From Shewanella gelidii (GTDB taxonomy: Bacteria; Pseudomonadota; Gammaproteobacteria; Enterobacterales; Shewanellaceae), in assembly GCF_014647855.1 (NCBI RefSeq), contig NZ_BMPZ01000009.1, forward strand, positions 82,200-146,199: a stretch of DNA of 64,000 bases. Direction: 5' to 3'. This document shows positions 1 through 12,895 of this stretch, in pieces (the stretch's first letter is position 1; each line of letters opens with the position of its first letter). The position numbers and the translations under genes are program-made. The notes beneath the pieces are model-generated. The model was not told the DNA's origin, did no database searches, and saw only the letters and a list, made by a program, of their open reading frames with translations.

Positions 1-65
1 ATGAGGCTTTTGCCAGAGGCCGAAGCCCCTGCAATCCCAATAATCACACACTGTTGAGAATTCAT
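1..65 (-). CDS. udk: uridine kinase, N-terminal fragment
   Basis: This is the first 21 codons of a leftward gene cut by the window edge. Translating from the ATG at 65-63 gives an N-terminus with the P-loop segment GIAGASASGKS at residues 10-20, which matches uridine/cytidine kinase (phosphorylation of uridine to UMP in pyrimidine salvage, cytoplasmic). The start codon lies 12 bases beyond the mrp stop, on the same strand, so udk is probably co-transcribed with mrp. The mrp-udk order also occurs in Shewanella genomes as I recall them. Only the nucleotide-binding loop is visible, so the call rests on that motif and the context. Confidence 0.8.
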   Translation of the reverse strand, partial: MNSQQCVIIGIAGASASGKSL

Positions 66-76
66 CTTGCTACGCC

Positions 77-1192
77 CTACTCGTCTTCTGATACGCTAAT
101 TGATACACCCGATTGCACTTCACTCAATGCGAGTTGAGCGCCAACTTTGCGCGCTATCTCTCGATAAGTCGCAGCCTCATTACTTTCTGGTTGAGAAACA
201 ACGCTTGGTGCACCATTATCAGCGCCTTCACGAATTGAGAGCTTCAGCGGCAAAGCACCGAGCAGCGGCACCTGATAACGTTCCGCTATTTTCGCACCTC
301 CGTCGGAACCAAATGGATGCTCTTTGTGGCCACATGATTGACACTCGTGATAACTCATATTCTCAACAACACCAAGCACTGGAATCTTTACCTTATTAAA
401 CATGCTGATGCCTTTTTGAGCATCGGCAAGAGCAATATCTTGAGGTGTTGTGACAATCACGGCTCCACTTACAGGCACTTTTTGCGATAAAGTAAGCTGA
501 ATGTCACCTGTTCCTGGTGGCATATCAATCACAAGATAATCCAATTCAGGCCATAGTGTTTCGTTAATCAACTGAGTCAAAGCGCCGGCTGCCATAGGGC
601 CACGCCATACGGCAGCTTCATCATCAATTAGCATGAAACCTATAGATTGAGCGGTAATACCATGGTTGGTGGCTGCGGTCATGTGCTTGCCATCAGGCGA
701 CTCTGGCACAAACTTGGAGACTCCAAGCATCAGCGGGATGGATGGACCATAGATATCTGCATCTAAAATGCCTACTTTAGCGCCTTCTGCTGCGAGCGCG
801 AGCGCGAGATTCACTGAAGTCGTTGATTTACCTACACCACCTTTTCCAGATGCGACTGCAATCACTTGCTTCACATTTGGGATCGCTTGAGCACCGGGAA
901 CAACGGAGAAATTTGCGGGTTGGAAGTCAATTTCACATTCAACCTCATCAATAGCATCGAGCACGGCAAGCTTCTTCGTCACCGCCATTACGGTATCACG
1001 ATACTGGGTTTGACAAGGATACGGGTAAACCAAACCTAGCTTTAATTGCTTGCCTTCGATATCAAGCTTAGAGACGCAACCAGCGCTCACTAAACCTTTT
1101 TGTAAATATGGATCTTGATAAGCATCTAGAATCGCCAAAACCGGCGCTAAAAGATCGTCACTGAGACGATAATCTTGTTGACTCGCTGACAA
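77..1192 (-). CDS. mrp: Mrp/ApbC iron-sulfur cluster carrier ATPase
   Basis: This 371-residue P-loop ATPase of the Mrp/NBP35 family carries and delivers Fe-S clusters in the cytoplasm. An N-terminal MIP18-like (DUF59) domain spans about residues 10-90. The deviant Walker A GKGGVGKS is at residues 116-123, and a CxxC cluster-binding pair is at C284 and C287. The start is TTG at 1192-1190: no in-frame ATG precedes it, and a GGGG tract lies about 8-11 bases upstream. It is transcribed away from metG, with a 159-bp divergent promoter region between them, and is followed closely by udk. Family assignment is firm; the exact client proteins cannot be read from sequence. Confidence 0.95.
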   Translation of the reverse strand: MSASQQDYRLSDDLLAPVLAILDAYQDPYLQKGLVSAGCVSKLDIEGKQLKLGLVYPYPCQTQYRDTVMAVTKKLAVLDAIDEVECEIDFQPANFSVVPGAQAIPNVKQVIAVASGKGGVGKSTTSVNLALALAAEGAKVGILDADIYGPSIPLMLGVSKFVPESPDGKHMTAATNHGITAQSIGFMLIDDEAAVWRGPMAAGALTQLINETLWPELDYLVIDMPPGTGDIQLTLSQKVPVSGAVIVTTPQDIALADAQKGISMFNKVKIPVLGVVENMSYHECQSCGHKEHPFGSDGGAKIAERYQVPLLGALPLKLSIREGADNGAPSVVSQPESNEAATYREIARKVGAQLALSEVQSGVSISVSEDE

Positions 1193-1351
1193 AATGATTA
1201 CCCCATTGGAAGAATTTGGCTAAGTGTACCAGATAATGGCAGAAACTTTAGCGTAGTTTTAGCACACTTAGCACAGGTTTAGATGAAAGTCGTTTATGGA
1301 TCGGTTAGTATCTATCCCAATTAATTTAGGCCCAACATGATTTGAGAAAAG

Positions 1352-3373
1352 ATGGCAAATTCACAACGTAAAATTTTGGTGACTAGTGCACTTCCTTACG
1401 CAAATGGCCCGATCCATTTAGGTCATATGCTCGAGTATATTCAAACCGATATTTGGTCTCGTTACCAAAAACTACGTGGCCACGAGTGCTACTATATTTG
1501 TGCAGATGATGCGCATGGCACACCAATCATGTTGAAAGCGCAGCAGCTTGGGGTGAAGCCCGAAGAGATGATCGCCCAAGTTCAAACGGAACATCAGCAA
1601 GATTTTGCAGACTTCCATATTGAGTTTGACAACTATCACAGCACCCATAGTGAAGAAAACCGTGAGTTGGCCAGTGATATCTACCTAAAACTCCGAGATG
1701 GTGGATACATTAAAACCAAAACAATTTCTCAGTTATTTGACCCTGAGAAGTCAATGTTCTTACCCGATCGCTTTGTAAAAGGCACATGTCCAAAATGTAA
1801 ATCGGAAGACCAATACGGCGACAACTGTGATTCTTGTGGCGCAACTTATAGCCCGACAGATTTGATTAATCCGAAATCCGCCGTTTCTGGTGCAACCCCT
1901 ATCATGAAAGATACGGAGCACTTCTTCTTTGATTTGCCTGCATTTGAAAACATGTTGCAAGAATGGACACGCTCAGGCTCTTTGCAACAAGAGATGGCAA
2001 ATAAACTTGGAGAATGGTTTGAGCAAGGTCTACAGCAATGGGACATTACTCGCGATGCACCTTACTTTGGTTTTGAAATTCCAGATGCACCAGGCAAATT
2101 CTTTTATGTGTGGCTAGATGCTCCGATTGGCTATATGGGTTCGTTTAAAAACCTATGTGACAAGCGCGACGACTTAAACTTTGACGAGTTTTGGAATAAA
2201 GATTCAACTGCTGAGGTGTATCACTTTATCGGTAAAGATATCGTGTACTTCCATAGTTTGTTCTGGCCAGCCATGCTTGAAGGTGCAGGCTACCGTAAAC
2301 CGAATAGTGTTTATGCCCATGGTTATGTCACCGTAAATGGCGCGAAAATGTCAAAGTCGAAAGGCACATTTATTAAAGCCCGTACTTACCTTGAGCACCT
2401 TCAGCCTGAATATTTGCGTTATTATTATGCGGCGAAGTTAAGTAGCAGAATTGACGATTTAGATCTAAATCTTGAAGATTTCGCACAACGCGTTAACTCT
2501 GATTTAGTGGGCAAGCTGGTAAACCTAGCCTCACGAACTGCTGGTTTTATTAGTAAGCGCTTTGACGGTAAGTTAGCAGATATCGAAGATATGACACTCA
2601 CCAACGAGTTCCTCGCGAAGCAAGACCTTATTGCTGAATATTATGAGAGCCGAGAATATGGTAAAGCTATGCGGGAGATAATGGCTCTTGCTGATAATGC
2701 AAATGCTTTTGTTGCAGACGCTGCCCCTTGGCAACTCGTCAAACAAGACGATAAGCAAAGTGAAGCGCATCAAGTTTGTAGTAATGCACTCAACCTATTC
2801 AGAATCCTAGTAACGTACCTTAAGCCGGTACTTCCTAAACTCGCTGAAGATGTAGAAGCTTTCCTACAATTCCCGCTCACTTGGGACAATCTTGGTGCTT
2901 CGTTAGCGAACCATGAAATTGCCAAATTCAAAGCGCTGATGCAGCGGGTTGATATGAAGAAGATTGAAGCGATTACAGAAGCGTCTAAAGAAAACCTAGA
3001 AGTTCAGAAAGCACCAGAAACTGAGCTTGAAAAAGATCCAATCTCTGAAGAAATAAGCTTCGACGACTTTGCCAAATTAGATTTAAGAATTGCACGTATT
3101 GCAAAGGCTGAACACGTACCAGATGCTAACAAGCTACTTAAGCTGCAGCTAGATTTGGGCGGCGAAACAAAACAAGTGTTTGCAGGGATCAAGTCAGCCT
3201 ATGCTCCGGAAGATCTTGAAGGCAAGCTGACCGTGATGGTCGCAAACCTTGCCCCAAGAAAAATGCGTTTTGGTATGTCGGAAGGGATGGTGCTTGCGGC
3301 AGGCCCGGGTAAGAAAGATCTGTGGATCCTTGAGCCACACGATGGTGCTCAGCCGGGAATGCGCGTTAAGTAA
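1352..3373 (+). CDS. metG: methionyl-tRNA synthetase
   Basis: This gene charges tRNA-Met with methionine. The 673-residue protein is the long, dimeric bacterial form. It shows the class I HIGH-type motif HLGH at residues 22-25, a zinc knuckle with C146, C149, C159 and C162, and KMSKS at residues 332-336. The C-terminal EMAPII/Trbp111-like tRNA-binding domain starts near residue 575. The start ATG follows GAGAAAAG. A strong hairpin terminator sits 30 bases after the stop. It is divergent from mrp, an arrangement common in gammaproteobacteria. Confidence 0.98.
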   Translation: MANSQRKILVTSALPYANGPIHLGHMLEYIQTDIWSRYQKLRGHECYYICADDAHGTPIMLKAQQLGVKPEEMIAQVQTEHQQDFADFHIEFDNYHSTHSEENRELASDIYLKLRDGGYIKTKTISQLFDPEKSMFLPDRFVKGTCPKCKSEDQYGDNCDSCGATYSPTDLINPKSAVSGATPIMKDTEHFFFDLPAFENMLQEWTRSGSLQQEMANKLGEWFEQGLQQWDITRDAPYFGFEIPDAPGKFFYVWLDAPIGYMGSFKNLCDKRDDLNFDEFWNKDSTAEVYHFIGKDIVYFHSLFWPAMLEGAGYRKPNSVYAHGYVTVNGAKMSKSKGTFIKARTYLEHLQPEYLRYYYAAKLSSRIDDLDLNLEDFAQRVNSDLVGKLVNLASRTAGFISKRFDGKLADIEDMTLTNEFLAKQDLIAEYYESREYGKAMREIMALADNANAFVADAAPWQLVKQDDKQSEAHQVCSNALNLFRILVTYLKPVLPKLAEDVEAFLQFPLTWDNLGASLANHEIAKFKALMQRVDMKKIEAITEASKENLEVQKAPETELEKDPISEEISFDDFAKLDLRIARIAKAEHVPDANKLLKLQLDLGGETKQVFAGIKSAYAPEDLEGKLTVMVANLAPRKMRFGMSEGMVLAAGPGKKDLWILEPHDGAQPGMRVK

Positions 3374-3402
3374 AACTTATTCGAACACGATAAGCACACA
3401 TC

Positions 3403-3428
3403 AAAAAGCCGCTCTTCGCGGCTTTTTT
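3403..3428 (+). terminator. rho-independent terminator of metG
   Basis: The stem AGCCGC/GCGGCT with loop TCTT is flanked by five A and six T. It lies 30 bases after the metG stop codon. Confidence 0.85.
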
Positions 3429-3526
3429 GTTGTTTTGTTTTTATATAAAACTGAACCATCAGCTCAACAATTTTCGTCAAGAAGCTGCTTTCTTTATAAC
3501 GGAATAAATAGGGCTAAACCGTTACA

Positions 3527-4279
3527 TCACACTGGATTGACGATGTCAACAAAATGGTGGGTAAGACCAAACTCTTGGGCAAGGTGATGACCTAAGGCTT
3601 GAATACCATACAACTCAGTTGCGTGATGCCCTGCAGCAAAATAGTCCACTCCCTGCTCTACTGCGCAATGAAAAGTACGCTCAGAAATTTCACCGCTTAT
3701 AAACGCATCAACACCAAGTTGCGCCGCCATATCGATGTAGTCTTGCGCCCCTCCAGTACACCAAGCAACAGACTGAATCGAGTGTGACACCGCAGAAATA
3801 TGTTGTGGCGCGCGATTTAAATGACTTTCGATATGCTTCGCAAAATCCTCACCTTTCATCGGTAAATCGAGCTTCCCTTGCCACAGCAATCCATCTCCAA
3901 ATGCTTCTACGGGTTCAGCATTAATCATCCCAAGACGCCGGCCCAACTCTGCATTGTTGCCTATCATCGGATGAGCATCTAGTGGCAGATGATACCCAAA
4001 CAAGTTGATGTCACTTTCAAGCAAGGATTTAATACGCCGCTGCTTCATGCCCGTGATGACTTCCGGCTCATTCTTCCAAAAGAAACCATGATGAACGAGA
4101 ATTGCATCAGCATTTAATTTGACGGCCTCATCTATCAAAGCTTGGCAAGCTGTTACACCGGTAACGATAGTTTTAATTTCAGCACGGCCTTCGACTTGCA
4201 GTCCATTTGGTGCGTAATCCTTAAACTTAGCCGTTTGTAAAAAGTCAGCTAAATATTGAGACAAAGTATGACGTTTCAC
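3527..4279 (-). CDS. Nif3/YbgI-family dinuclear metal-binding protein
   Basis: This 250-residue cytoplasmic protein belongs to the Nif3-like family, annotated in databases as GTP cyclohydrolase 1 type 2 homologues. The metal ligands expected for the family are visible: H63-H64 in VHHGFFW, D101 and H103 in LPLDAHP, and a C-terminal GHHATE motif near residues 217-222. The length matches E. coli YbgI (about 247). It starts at an ATG and stands alone, convergent with metG. The physiological substrate of this family is not established, so only the fold and metal site are asserted. Confidence 0.9.
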   Translation of the reverse strand: MKRHTLSQYLADFLQTAKFKDYAPNGLQVEGRAEIKTIVTGVTACQALIDEAVKLNADAILVHHGFFWKNEPEVITGMKQRRIKSLLESDINLFGYHLPLDAHPMIGNNAELGRRLGMINAEPVEAFGDGLLWQGKLDLPMKGEDFAKHIESHLNRAPQHISAVSHSIQSVAWCTGGAQDYIDMAAQLGVDAFISGEISERTFHCAVEQGVDYFAAGHHATELYGIQALGHHLAQEFGLTHHFVDIVNPV

Positions 4280-4506
4280 GAGTCACCCCTTTTTGAATAG
4301 ATTGGATAAGTTTATCCCATGCAGCGCAATGAAGCAGCAGAATTAATCAGCAACAAGGGTGTGAGCCGACAAGCATAATTACTGCAACTATTGGTTGAGG
4401 TCACTGAAACAAACCAGATTTGGAGCAAAAGTGGACAGATACATGGTTTCACCTTTAAAATTGCGCGGATTCGAAACACAAACAATAAATTAAACAGGTT
4501 AAAACT

Positions 4507-4860
4507 ATGTCAAAACTGACCAAAGAAGAAGTAATCAGCACCCTGCAAGACGCCTTATCCAAAAAAGAAAATAAGGCAGTAACAATCGAGCAGAAAGGTA
4601 GCTGGTACAAAATCGATGGCGGTAAGTCTATTCGCTTCAGTGAACTCGAAACTATGTTAGAAGAGTTCGGAGCAGCACCTCAAGTTGAAGCCAAAGCTGA
4701 AACGAAACCTGTCGCAAAAAAGGCGCCAGCAAAAAAATCACCTGCAAAGAAAACTGCAGATAAAGCACCAACGTCAAACGTTGGCATGACGCCAAAGCAA
4801 CTATGGCGCAATAAACTCGCTGCACAATCTGGTAAGTCAACCTTACCGCGTGGATTCTAA
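4507..4860 (+). CDS. small protein with H1-like Lys/Ala/Pro-rich tail
   Basis: This 117-residue protein is of unknown function. Residues 1-55 look folded (alternating helix and strand, WYKIDGG, then an acidic helix). Residues 62-93 form a low-complexity basic linker rich in AKK and PAKK units, like histone-H1-type bacterial tails. The last 25 residues (GMTPKQLWRNKLA, ending LPRGF) are again non-repetitive. The tail suggests nucleic-acid binding, which is inference. It is monocistronic, with a terminator 14 bases after the stop. Proteins of this layout are, as I recall, conserved in Shewanella, but I cannot name a family. Confidence 0.85.
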   Translation: MSKLTKEEVISTLQDALSKKENKAVTIEQKGSWYKIDGGKSIRFSELETMLEEFGAAPQVEAKAETKPVAKKAPAKKSPAKKTADKAPTSNVGMTPKQLWRNKLAAQSGKSTLPRGF

Positions 4861-4874
4861 AACGAACACGACGG

Positions 4875-4902
4875 AAAAAGGAGCTATAGGGCTCCTTTTT
4901 TC
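4875..4902 (+). terminator. rho-independent terminator
   Basis: The stem AAAAAGGAGC/GCTCCTTTTT with loop TATAGG is followed by more T. It sits just after the gene at 4507-4860. Confidence 0.85.
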
Positions 4903-4936
4903 TTGTCTACACTTTCAACTTCACACCCGATATCAT

Positions 4937-5404
4937 TTACATGGCTTTATCAACTCGAACACCATTCTTTAAGTAAACAACCCTCACCTCATCACCGGGG
5001 TTAAATATCATCCGTGTATCTAAATCTTGTAAAATCATCACTTGCGATTGGTCTTCAAGATTAATCATTAACTCGACCAATTCCAACGTTTGATAACGCT
5101 CTCCGCGCTGTCGACTCGCCATATTTGCGCCAATCAATGCTCCGATGACGGTCGCAATGTCCTGACCCGAACCACCGCCAAATTGATGTCCGATTGCGCC
5201 ACCAGCTAGTGCGCCCCCGAATGTACGCCACCCATTGTTCTGGTCTTCAATTAATTGTTTTTCTGTAATATTTCGAACAGAATTAACAGTGCCATAGGTC
5301 ACTTTCTCAACTGGAATGGCTTTATTACGCTCGTAAGCCAAAGTTGCAGAGCTAAAACAAAGGGCAAAAATCAGTAATAAGTAACGCGTACTAGGTTTCA
5401 ACAT
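4937..5404 (-). CDS. glycine-zipper 2TM domain envelope protein (SlyB-like)
   Basis: This 155-residue exported protein has a signal peptide of about 23 residues (hydrophobic LLLIFALCFSS, then ATLA before the cut). There is no cysteine at the expected lipobox position, so it is probably not a lipoprotein, unlike SlyB/PcP. Residues 63-95 carry the glycine-zipper pattern (GGALAGGAIGHQFGGGSG, then GALIGA) typical of small-residue membrane hairpins that associate with the outer membrane. A beta-rich C-terminus follows. It is divergent from aat. Members of this family respond to envelope stress in enteric bacteria; the role here is inferred only. Confidence 0.8.
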   Translation of the reverse strand: MLKPSTRYLLLIFALCFSSATLAYERNKAIPVEKVTYGTVNSVRNITEKQLIEDQNNGWRTFGGALAGGAIGHQFGGGSGQDIATVIGALIGANMASRQRGERYQTLELVELMINLEDQSQVMILQDLDTRMIFNPGDEVRVVYLKNGVRVDKAM

Positions 5405-5457
5405 CAGGAATTTTCCGCTAAATTAAAGAGAGTCCTTAGACCAAATAATACCCAATT

Positions 5458-6168
5458 GTGAACTCACTGTCTTTTTTAAATCATGACGTAGAACGATTTC
5501 CCGCACCCGAATTTGCGCTTTCAGATCCCAATGGGCTATTAGCGATTGGTGGTGACCTACAACCTGCGCGTCTCATGGCGGCTTATTACAATGGGATTTT
5601 CCCTTGGTTTAATGCCGATGATCCAATTCTATGGTGGTCACCCGATCCCCGAGCTGTATTTGTTCCAGGCAGTATTCGTGTTAGCCGTAGTACACGTAAA
5701 TATTTAAAGAAACAGCCGTGGCATTATACAATAAACACAGCTTTTGAAGCCGTCGTGACGGGTTGTGCCGGTCCACGCAATAATCAGGATGGCACATGGA
5801 TAACCGACGATATTCAAGATGCCTATAAAACTTTACACAAAAATGGCAATGCTCATTCTATCGAAGTTTGGCAACAAGGGCAGCTCATCGGGGGACTATA
5901 TGGCTTAGCCATTGGGCAGGTATTTTGTGGTGAATCGATGTTTCATACGAAAACCAATGCATCAAAAGCTGCAATGATCATGCTCCATCAACATTTACTC
6001 CGAAATGGTTTTAAGTTGATTGATGCACAAATCATGAACCCCCACCTTGATAGCCTTGGGGCAAAGGCAATAAAACGAAAAGACTTTATCAAATTGCTAC
6101 AAAGGTTTCGCGACAAAGAAGCCTGCTCAACCAGTTGGCAAGCCGGAGAGGTACTGATTGAACTCTGA
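5458..6168 (+). CDS. aat: leucyl/phenylalanyl-tRNA--protein transferase
   Basis: Aat adds Leu or Phe from charged tRNA to the N-terminus of proteins starting with Lys or Arg, creating an N-degron read by ClpS-ClpAP. The 236-residue protein has the family blocks [33 protein letters not shown] and CGESMFH. The start is GTG at 5458, giving the usual N-terminus a few residues before the conserved FPAPEFAL region; the ribosome-binding site is weak. It overlaps bpt by 11 bases. clpA and clpS lie about 1.1 kb downstream on the other strand, so writer, reader and unfoldase of this pathway are clustered. Confidence 0.96.
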   Translation: MNSLSFLNHDVERFPAPEFALSDPNGLLAIGGDLQPARLMAAYYNGIFPWFNADDPILWWSPDPRAVFVPGSIRVSRSTRKYLKKQPWHYTINTAFEAVVTGCAGPRNNQDGTWITDDIQDAYKTLHKNGNAHSIEVWQQGQLIGGLYGLAIGQVFCGESMFHTKTNASKAAMIMLHQHLLRNGFKLIDAQIMNPHLDSLGAKAIKRKDFIKLLQRFRDKEACSTSWQAGEVLIEL

Positions 6169-6868
6169 CCCACACACGATTGCTATTGGCATTAGCAAAG
6201 CCTCAACATGCGTCTATAAGCCTGAAAAACAAGAACAGCTACTCGTCATTCAAGAAGAACAACTCGATATTAGTTTATTTGAAAGATTGCTCGCCCTTGG
6301 CTTTCGAAGAAGTGGCGACGCTATGTACAAACCTCGCTGTGCAGGATGCCAAGCCTGCTTGCCCATTCGAATCCCAATTGCTGATTTTAGCCCTTCTAAA
6401 CGGCAAAAACGGACGCTAAAAAACAATCTGGATATTCATTGGCAAGTTACTGAACAATACAATGAAAAGCACTATCAGCTATATGCACAGTATATTGCTG
6501 AGCGACATATGGATGGCCCAATGTATCCGCCAACCCCAGAACAATATCAAAACTTCTTGCTTTGTCGTTGGCTGCAGCCGTTATTTATTGAGCTCTATCA
6601 TGAACAAGAGTTAATTGGAGTCGCGGTAACTGATCACTCAAGCAATTGCTTTTCTGCTATTTATAGCTATTTCTCACCAAAACTTGCAAAACGTTCGCTA
6701 GGTGCATTAATGATTTTGATTCAAATCGAGGTTGCCAAGCAAATGGGAAAACAATACCTTTATTTGGGTTATCAGATAGATGACAATCGCAAGATGAATT
6801 ATAAGCGCCTATATCGCCCCTACGAGATATTATCTGCGACTGGTTGGCAATATTACGAGAATCCCTAG
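6158..6868 (+). CDS. bpt: aspartate/glutamate leucyltransferase (Bpt/Ate)
   Basis: Bpt transfers Leu from Leu-tRNA to N-terminal Asp or Glu, feeding the same ClpS/ClpAP degron pathway as Aat. The 236-residue protein has the ATE signature: an [18 protein letters not shown] cysteine-rich N-terminal block, SKRQKRTLK, and the GNAT-like C-terminal YLYLGYQI and [11 protein letters not shown]. The start is TTG at 6158-6160, chosen because GGAGAG ends seven bases before it and because it gives the standard N-terminus. It overlaps the aat stop by 11 bases, suggesting translational coupling. Confidence 0.95.
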   Translation: MNSDPHTIAIGISKASTCVYKPEKQEQLLVIQEEQLDISLFERLLALGFRRSGDAMYKPRCAGCQACLPIRIPIADFSPSKRQKRTLKNNLDIHWQVTEQYNEKHYQLYAQYIAERHMDGPMYPPTPEQYQNFLLCRWLQPLFIELYHEQELIGVAVTDHSSNCFSAIYSYFSPKLAKRSLGALMILIQIEVAKQMGKQYLYLGYQIDDNRKMNYKRLYRPYEILSATGWQYYENP

Positions 6869-6945
6869 TCATTTGCTTTACAGTCAGACGTTTTTGGGGC
6901 ATGATACGCCCGTTTTTTATATTTGAAGGCTAACGGGATAACTAA

Positions 6946-7167
<222 letters not shown>

Positions 7168-7182
7168 CGATTAGCTTCAGAT

Positions 7183-7211
7183 AAAAAAAACCGGCTATTG
7201 CCGGTTTTTTT
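7183..7211. terminator. bidirectional terminator between infA and clpA
   Basis: The stem ACCGGC/GCCGGT with loop TATT is flanked by A8 and T7. It can therefore terminate infA on the plus strand and clpA on the minus strand. Confidence 0.9.
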
Positions 7212-7235
7212 ATGCGTTCAATATTTACCGCATAC

Positions 7236-9500
7236 TTATGATGAAGCTACTTTATCCACGATTTCAGGAGTAATACTAATCTCACCATCTTTGACATCGA
7301 TTTTTGCAACACCACCACGTTCAAGTTCGCCAAATAGAATTTCGTCAGCCAACGGGCGTTTAATCAAGTCGGTTACCACTCGCGCCATTGGACGAGCGCC
7401 CATTGACTTGTCATAGCCCTTCTCCGCCAATAAGGTTAACGCTTCATCTGATACATCCAAAGTGACTCGTTTTTCGTCTAGCTGCGCTTGTAGCTCGACT
7501 AGGAACTTATCCACCACCTTCGCAATCACTGTCATATCAAGATGATTAAACCAAATGATAGAGTCTAAGCGGTTTCTGAATTCCGGAGAAAACACTTTAT
7601 TAATCTCACTCATAGCATCTAAGCTATGATCCTGCTGTCTAAAACCAATCGATTTACGAATGGTTTCTTGCACGCCGGCATTGGTTGTCATCACAAGTGT
7701 GACATTTCTGAAATCTGCTTTTCGGCCATTATTGTCGGTTAATGTACCGTGGTCCATGACTTGTAGCAGCAGGTTGTATATATCCGGGTGCGCTTTTTCA
7801 ATTTCATCAAGCAACACCACACAGTGAGGGTTTTTAATGACGGCATCCGTCAGTAACCCGCCTTGGTCATATCCTACGTAACCTGGCGGTGCACCAATCA
7901 ATCGGGAAACCGTATGGCTCTCCATATATTCGGACATATCAAAGCGCATAAGCTTAATACCCATACACTTCGCGAGCTGGCTCGTGACCTCAGTTTTACC
8001 CACCCCAGTTGGCCCAGCAAACAAGAAACTCCCTACAGGTTTGGTTTCAGCGCCTAAACCACTTCGCGATAGGCGAATGGCCGAACTGAGACTTTCGATA
8101 GCTTGATCTTGCCCAAAGACCACCATTTTAAGATTACGCTCAAGATTTTTAAGCGTCTCTTTGTCGGAAGCAGAAACGGACTTTTCTGGAATGCGTGCGA
8201 GCTTGGCGATAATCGCCTCGATTTCCCCTTGGCCAATCGTCTTCTTGCGGCGACTTTGTGGCAACATCGTCATACGAGCACCCGCTTCATCAATGACGTC
8301 TATCGCCTTATCTGGCAGGTGTCGGTCATTAATGTGTTTATCCGAAAGTCTGGCTGCACTACTTAATGCTGCAAGCGTATAACGCACACCATGATGTTCT
8401 TCATACTTGGATTTTAAGCCTTGTAGGATCTTAGTGGTTTCAGCCACAGACGGTTCATTGATATCGACTTTTTGGAATCGACGAGCAAGCGCACGATCTT
8501 TCTCAAAAATGCTTTGATACTCTTGGAATGTCGTTGACCCCATGCATCGCAGCGTACCATTGGATAATAATGGCTTTAACAAATTCGAAGCGTCCATAAC
8601 GCCACCCGATGCAGCCCCTGCGCCAATGATGGTGTGGATTTCATCAATAAATAAAATCGCATTTTCATTAGCGGTCAATTCTTTCAACAACCCCTTAAAA
8701 CGCTTTTCAAAATCGCCACGATACTTGGTTCCCGCGAGCAGAGCGCCAAGATCCAAAGAGTACACACAAGCCGACTTCATCACATCAGGTACCTGCCCAT
8801 TCACGATGCGATAAGCTAAGCCTTCCGCAATGGCAGTTTTACCTACACCAGCCTCACCGACGAGCAATGGGTTGTTCTTTCTACGGCGGCATAAGGTTTG
8901 AATTGCACGCTCAACTTCATGCTCTCGACCAATTAAGGGGTCAATAAAACCTTGGGCAGCCTGTTCGTTTAAATTGCTTGTGAACTTGGCGAGCATACTA
9001 CGCTCTTCTTCAGATTCACTTTTATCTTCTAACCGCTCTGTATCAGATGAGTCGGAAAAATCTTCATCTTTTGAAACGCCGTGACTAATGAAATTAACCA
9101 CATCCAAACGGCTAATATCACAGCTACGCAAAAGATAAACCGCTTGTGATTCTTGCTCACTAAAAATAGCCACTAATACATTGGCGCCGTTCACTTCATT
9201 ACGTCCTGAAGACTGAACATGGAATACGGCTCGTTGCAAAACACGTTGAAAGCCTAATGTCGGCTGCGTTTCTCGCTCATCATCAGGTTCAGAAATAAGT
9301 GGCGTCGTTTGATTAATAAAACTCGTAACTTCTTCTCGAAGCTTATCCAAATTTGCACCACACGCATTAAGTGCTTCTTGTGCAGACGGGTTATCAATGA
9401 GTGCCAGTAACAAATGTTCTACGGTCATATATTCATGACGGGAATCTCTAGCTCTTTGAAAAGCTAAATTTAAGGTGATTTCAAGATCTTTGTTTAGCAT
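7236..9500 (-). CDS. clpA: ATP-dependent Clp protease ATP-binding subunit ClpA
   Basis: ClpA is the AAA+ unfoldase that feeds substrates to ClpP. The 754-residue protein has an N-terminal double Clp-N domain (1-140), an acidic linker (about 145-170), and two AAA modules. Walker A motifs are GEAGVGKT near residue 214 and GPTGVGKT near residue 495, followed by a C-terminal D2-small domain. Start ATG is at 9500. clpS lies immediately upstream on the same strand with 36 bp between them, the standard operon. ClpS redirects ClpA to N-degrons made by Aat and Bpt, encoded nearby. Confidence 0.97.
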   Translation of the reverse strand: MLNKDLEITLNLAFQRARDSRHEYMTVEHLLLALIDNPSAQEALNACGANLDKLREEVTSFINQTTPLISEPDDERETQPTLGFQRVLQRAVFHVQSSGRNEVNGANVLVAIFSEQESQAVYLLRSCDISRLDVVNFISHGVSKDEDFSDSSDTERLEDKSESEEERSMLAKFTSNLNEQAAQGFIDPLIGREHEVERAIQTLCRRRKNNPLLVGEAGVGKTAIAEGLAYRIVNGQVPDVMKSACVYSLDLGALLAGTKYRGDFEKRFKGLLKELTANENAILFIDEIHTIIGAGAASGGVMDASNLLKPLLSNGTLRCMGSTTFQEYQSIFEKDRALARRFQKVDINEPSVAETTKILQGLKSKYEEHHGVRYTLAALSSAARLSDKHINDRHLPDKAIDVIDEAGARMTMLPQSRRKKTIGQGEIEAIIAKLARIPEKSVSASDKETLKNLERNLKMVVFGQDQAIESLSSAIRLSRSGLGAETKPVGSFLFAGPTGVGKTEVTSQLAKCMGIKLMRFDMSEYMESHTVSRLIGAPPGYVGYDQGGLLTDAVIKNPHCVVLLDEIEKAHPDIYNLLLQVMDHGTLTDNNGRKADFRNVTLVMTTNAGVQETIRKSIGFRQQDHSLDAMSEINKVFSPEFRNRLDSIIWFNHLDMTVIAKVVDKFLVELQAQLDEKRVTLDVSDEALTLLAEKGYDKSMGARPMARVVTDLIKRPLADEILFGELERGGVAKIDVKDGEISITPEIVDKVASS

Positions 9501-9536
9501 AAGCGCCCCCGAAATTTACAGCTAATTCAACCAAGT

Positions 9537-9845
9537 TCACGCTTTCTCTATGGAACACAATAGCGGATGTTGGTTTTCTCTTGCAAACTGATTAACTTGC
9601 GCCACTTTAGTTTCAGCAATGCCATGGGGGAATATCCCACACACTGCTTTACCCTTTTCGTGGATTGCAAGCATCACATCTGTTGCCTGTTGCTCATTCA
9701 TCCTAAAAAATTTTTGTAAAACAACGACCACAAAGTCCATTGGTGTGTAGTCGTCATTATTAAGTATCACCTTATACATGGGAGGTGGTACAACTTCTGA
9801 TTCTAAGCGTTCTTCAACGCTTTCAATGTTTCCTGTTTTACCCAT
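9537..9845 (-). CDS. clpS: ATP-dependent Clp protease adaptor ClpS
   Basis: ClpS binds destabilising N-terminal residues and hands them to the ClpA N-domain. The 102-residue protein shows the family core [17 protein letters not shown], then the helix [32 protein letters not shown]. The NDD-TPM motif and the AIHEKG helix form the N-degron pocket. It is divergent from cspD across about 200 bp that must hold both promoters, and lies directly upstream of clpA. Confidence 0.97.
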   Translation of the reverse strand: MGKTGNIESVEERLESEVVPPPMYKVILNNDDYTPMDFVVVVLQKFFRMNEQQATDVMLAIHEKGKAVCGIFPHGIAETKVAQVNQFARENQHPLLCSIEKA

Positions 9846-10043
9846 AACTAAATATTAGCCTATATTGCGGTGTTTGTACTGACGGAAAAAGTAACCCTTG
9901 ATGTTGATTAATTGTTAACTTTTTACTTGACATCAGCTTTTTATACTTTCATTCTGTTTATTAGCGAGTGTTAAATAACTCTCGTACATCACATTCAGTT
10001 TTACTATCTTACTGGTAAGTAGACAATAGAAGGAAGAGGAAGT

Positions 10044-10250
10044 ATGGCAAACGGAACTGTTAAATGGTTCAATAACGCCAAAGGATTCGGGTTTATTTGT
10101 CCTGATGAAGGTGGCGAGGACGTTTTTGCACATTATTCTACCATTGAAATGGAAGGCTATAGAACTCTAAAAGCAGGCCAACCAGTTCATTTTGAAGTAG
10201 AAGCAGGCCCTAAGGGGATGCACGCCTCAGCCATATCGCCGACGAAGTAG
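10044..10250 (+). CDS. cspD: cold-shock-like protein CspD
   Basis: This 68-residue single cold-shock domain binds single-stranded DNA or RNA. RNP1 is KGFGFI (residues 13-18) and RNP2 is DVFAHY (26-31). The C-terminus ([12 protein letters not shown]) and the position next to clpS-clpA match CspD, the stationary-phase replication inhibitor of E. coli, rather than CspA. The ribosome-binding site GGAAGAGGAAG precedes the ATG. In E. coli CspD is a Lon substrate; nothing in this sequence shows that here. Confidence 0.93.
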   Translation: MANGTVKWFNNAKGFGFICPDEGGEDVFAHYSTIEMEGYRTLKAGQPVHFEVEAGPKGMHASAISPTK

Positions 10251-10281
10251 TTCTTCGAAACAGTTCATCGGTGGGAGTATT

Positions 10282-10316
10282 AAAAAAGGCAGAAGTTTAA
10301 ACTTCTGCCTTTTTTA
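10282..10316. terminator. bidirectional terminator between cspD and icd
   Basis: The long stem AAAAAAGGCAGAAGTTT/AAACTTCTGCCTTTTTT lies between two convergent genes and serves both. Confidence 0.9.
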
Positions 10317-10339
10317 TTCGCTCGATAAAGCTGCGCTAA

Positions 10340-12895
<2,556 letters not shown>

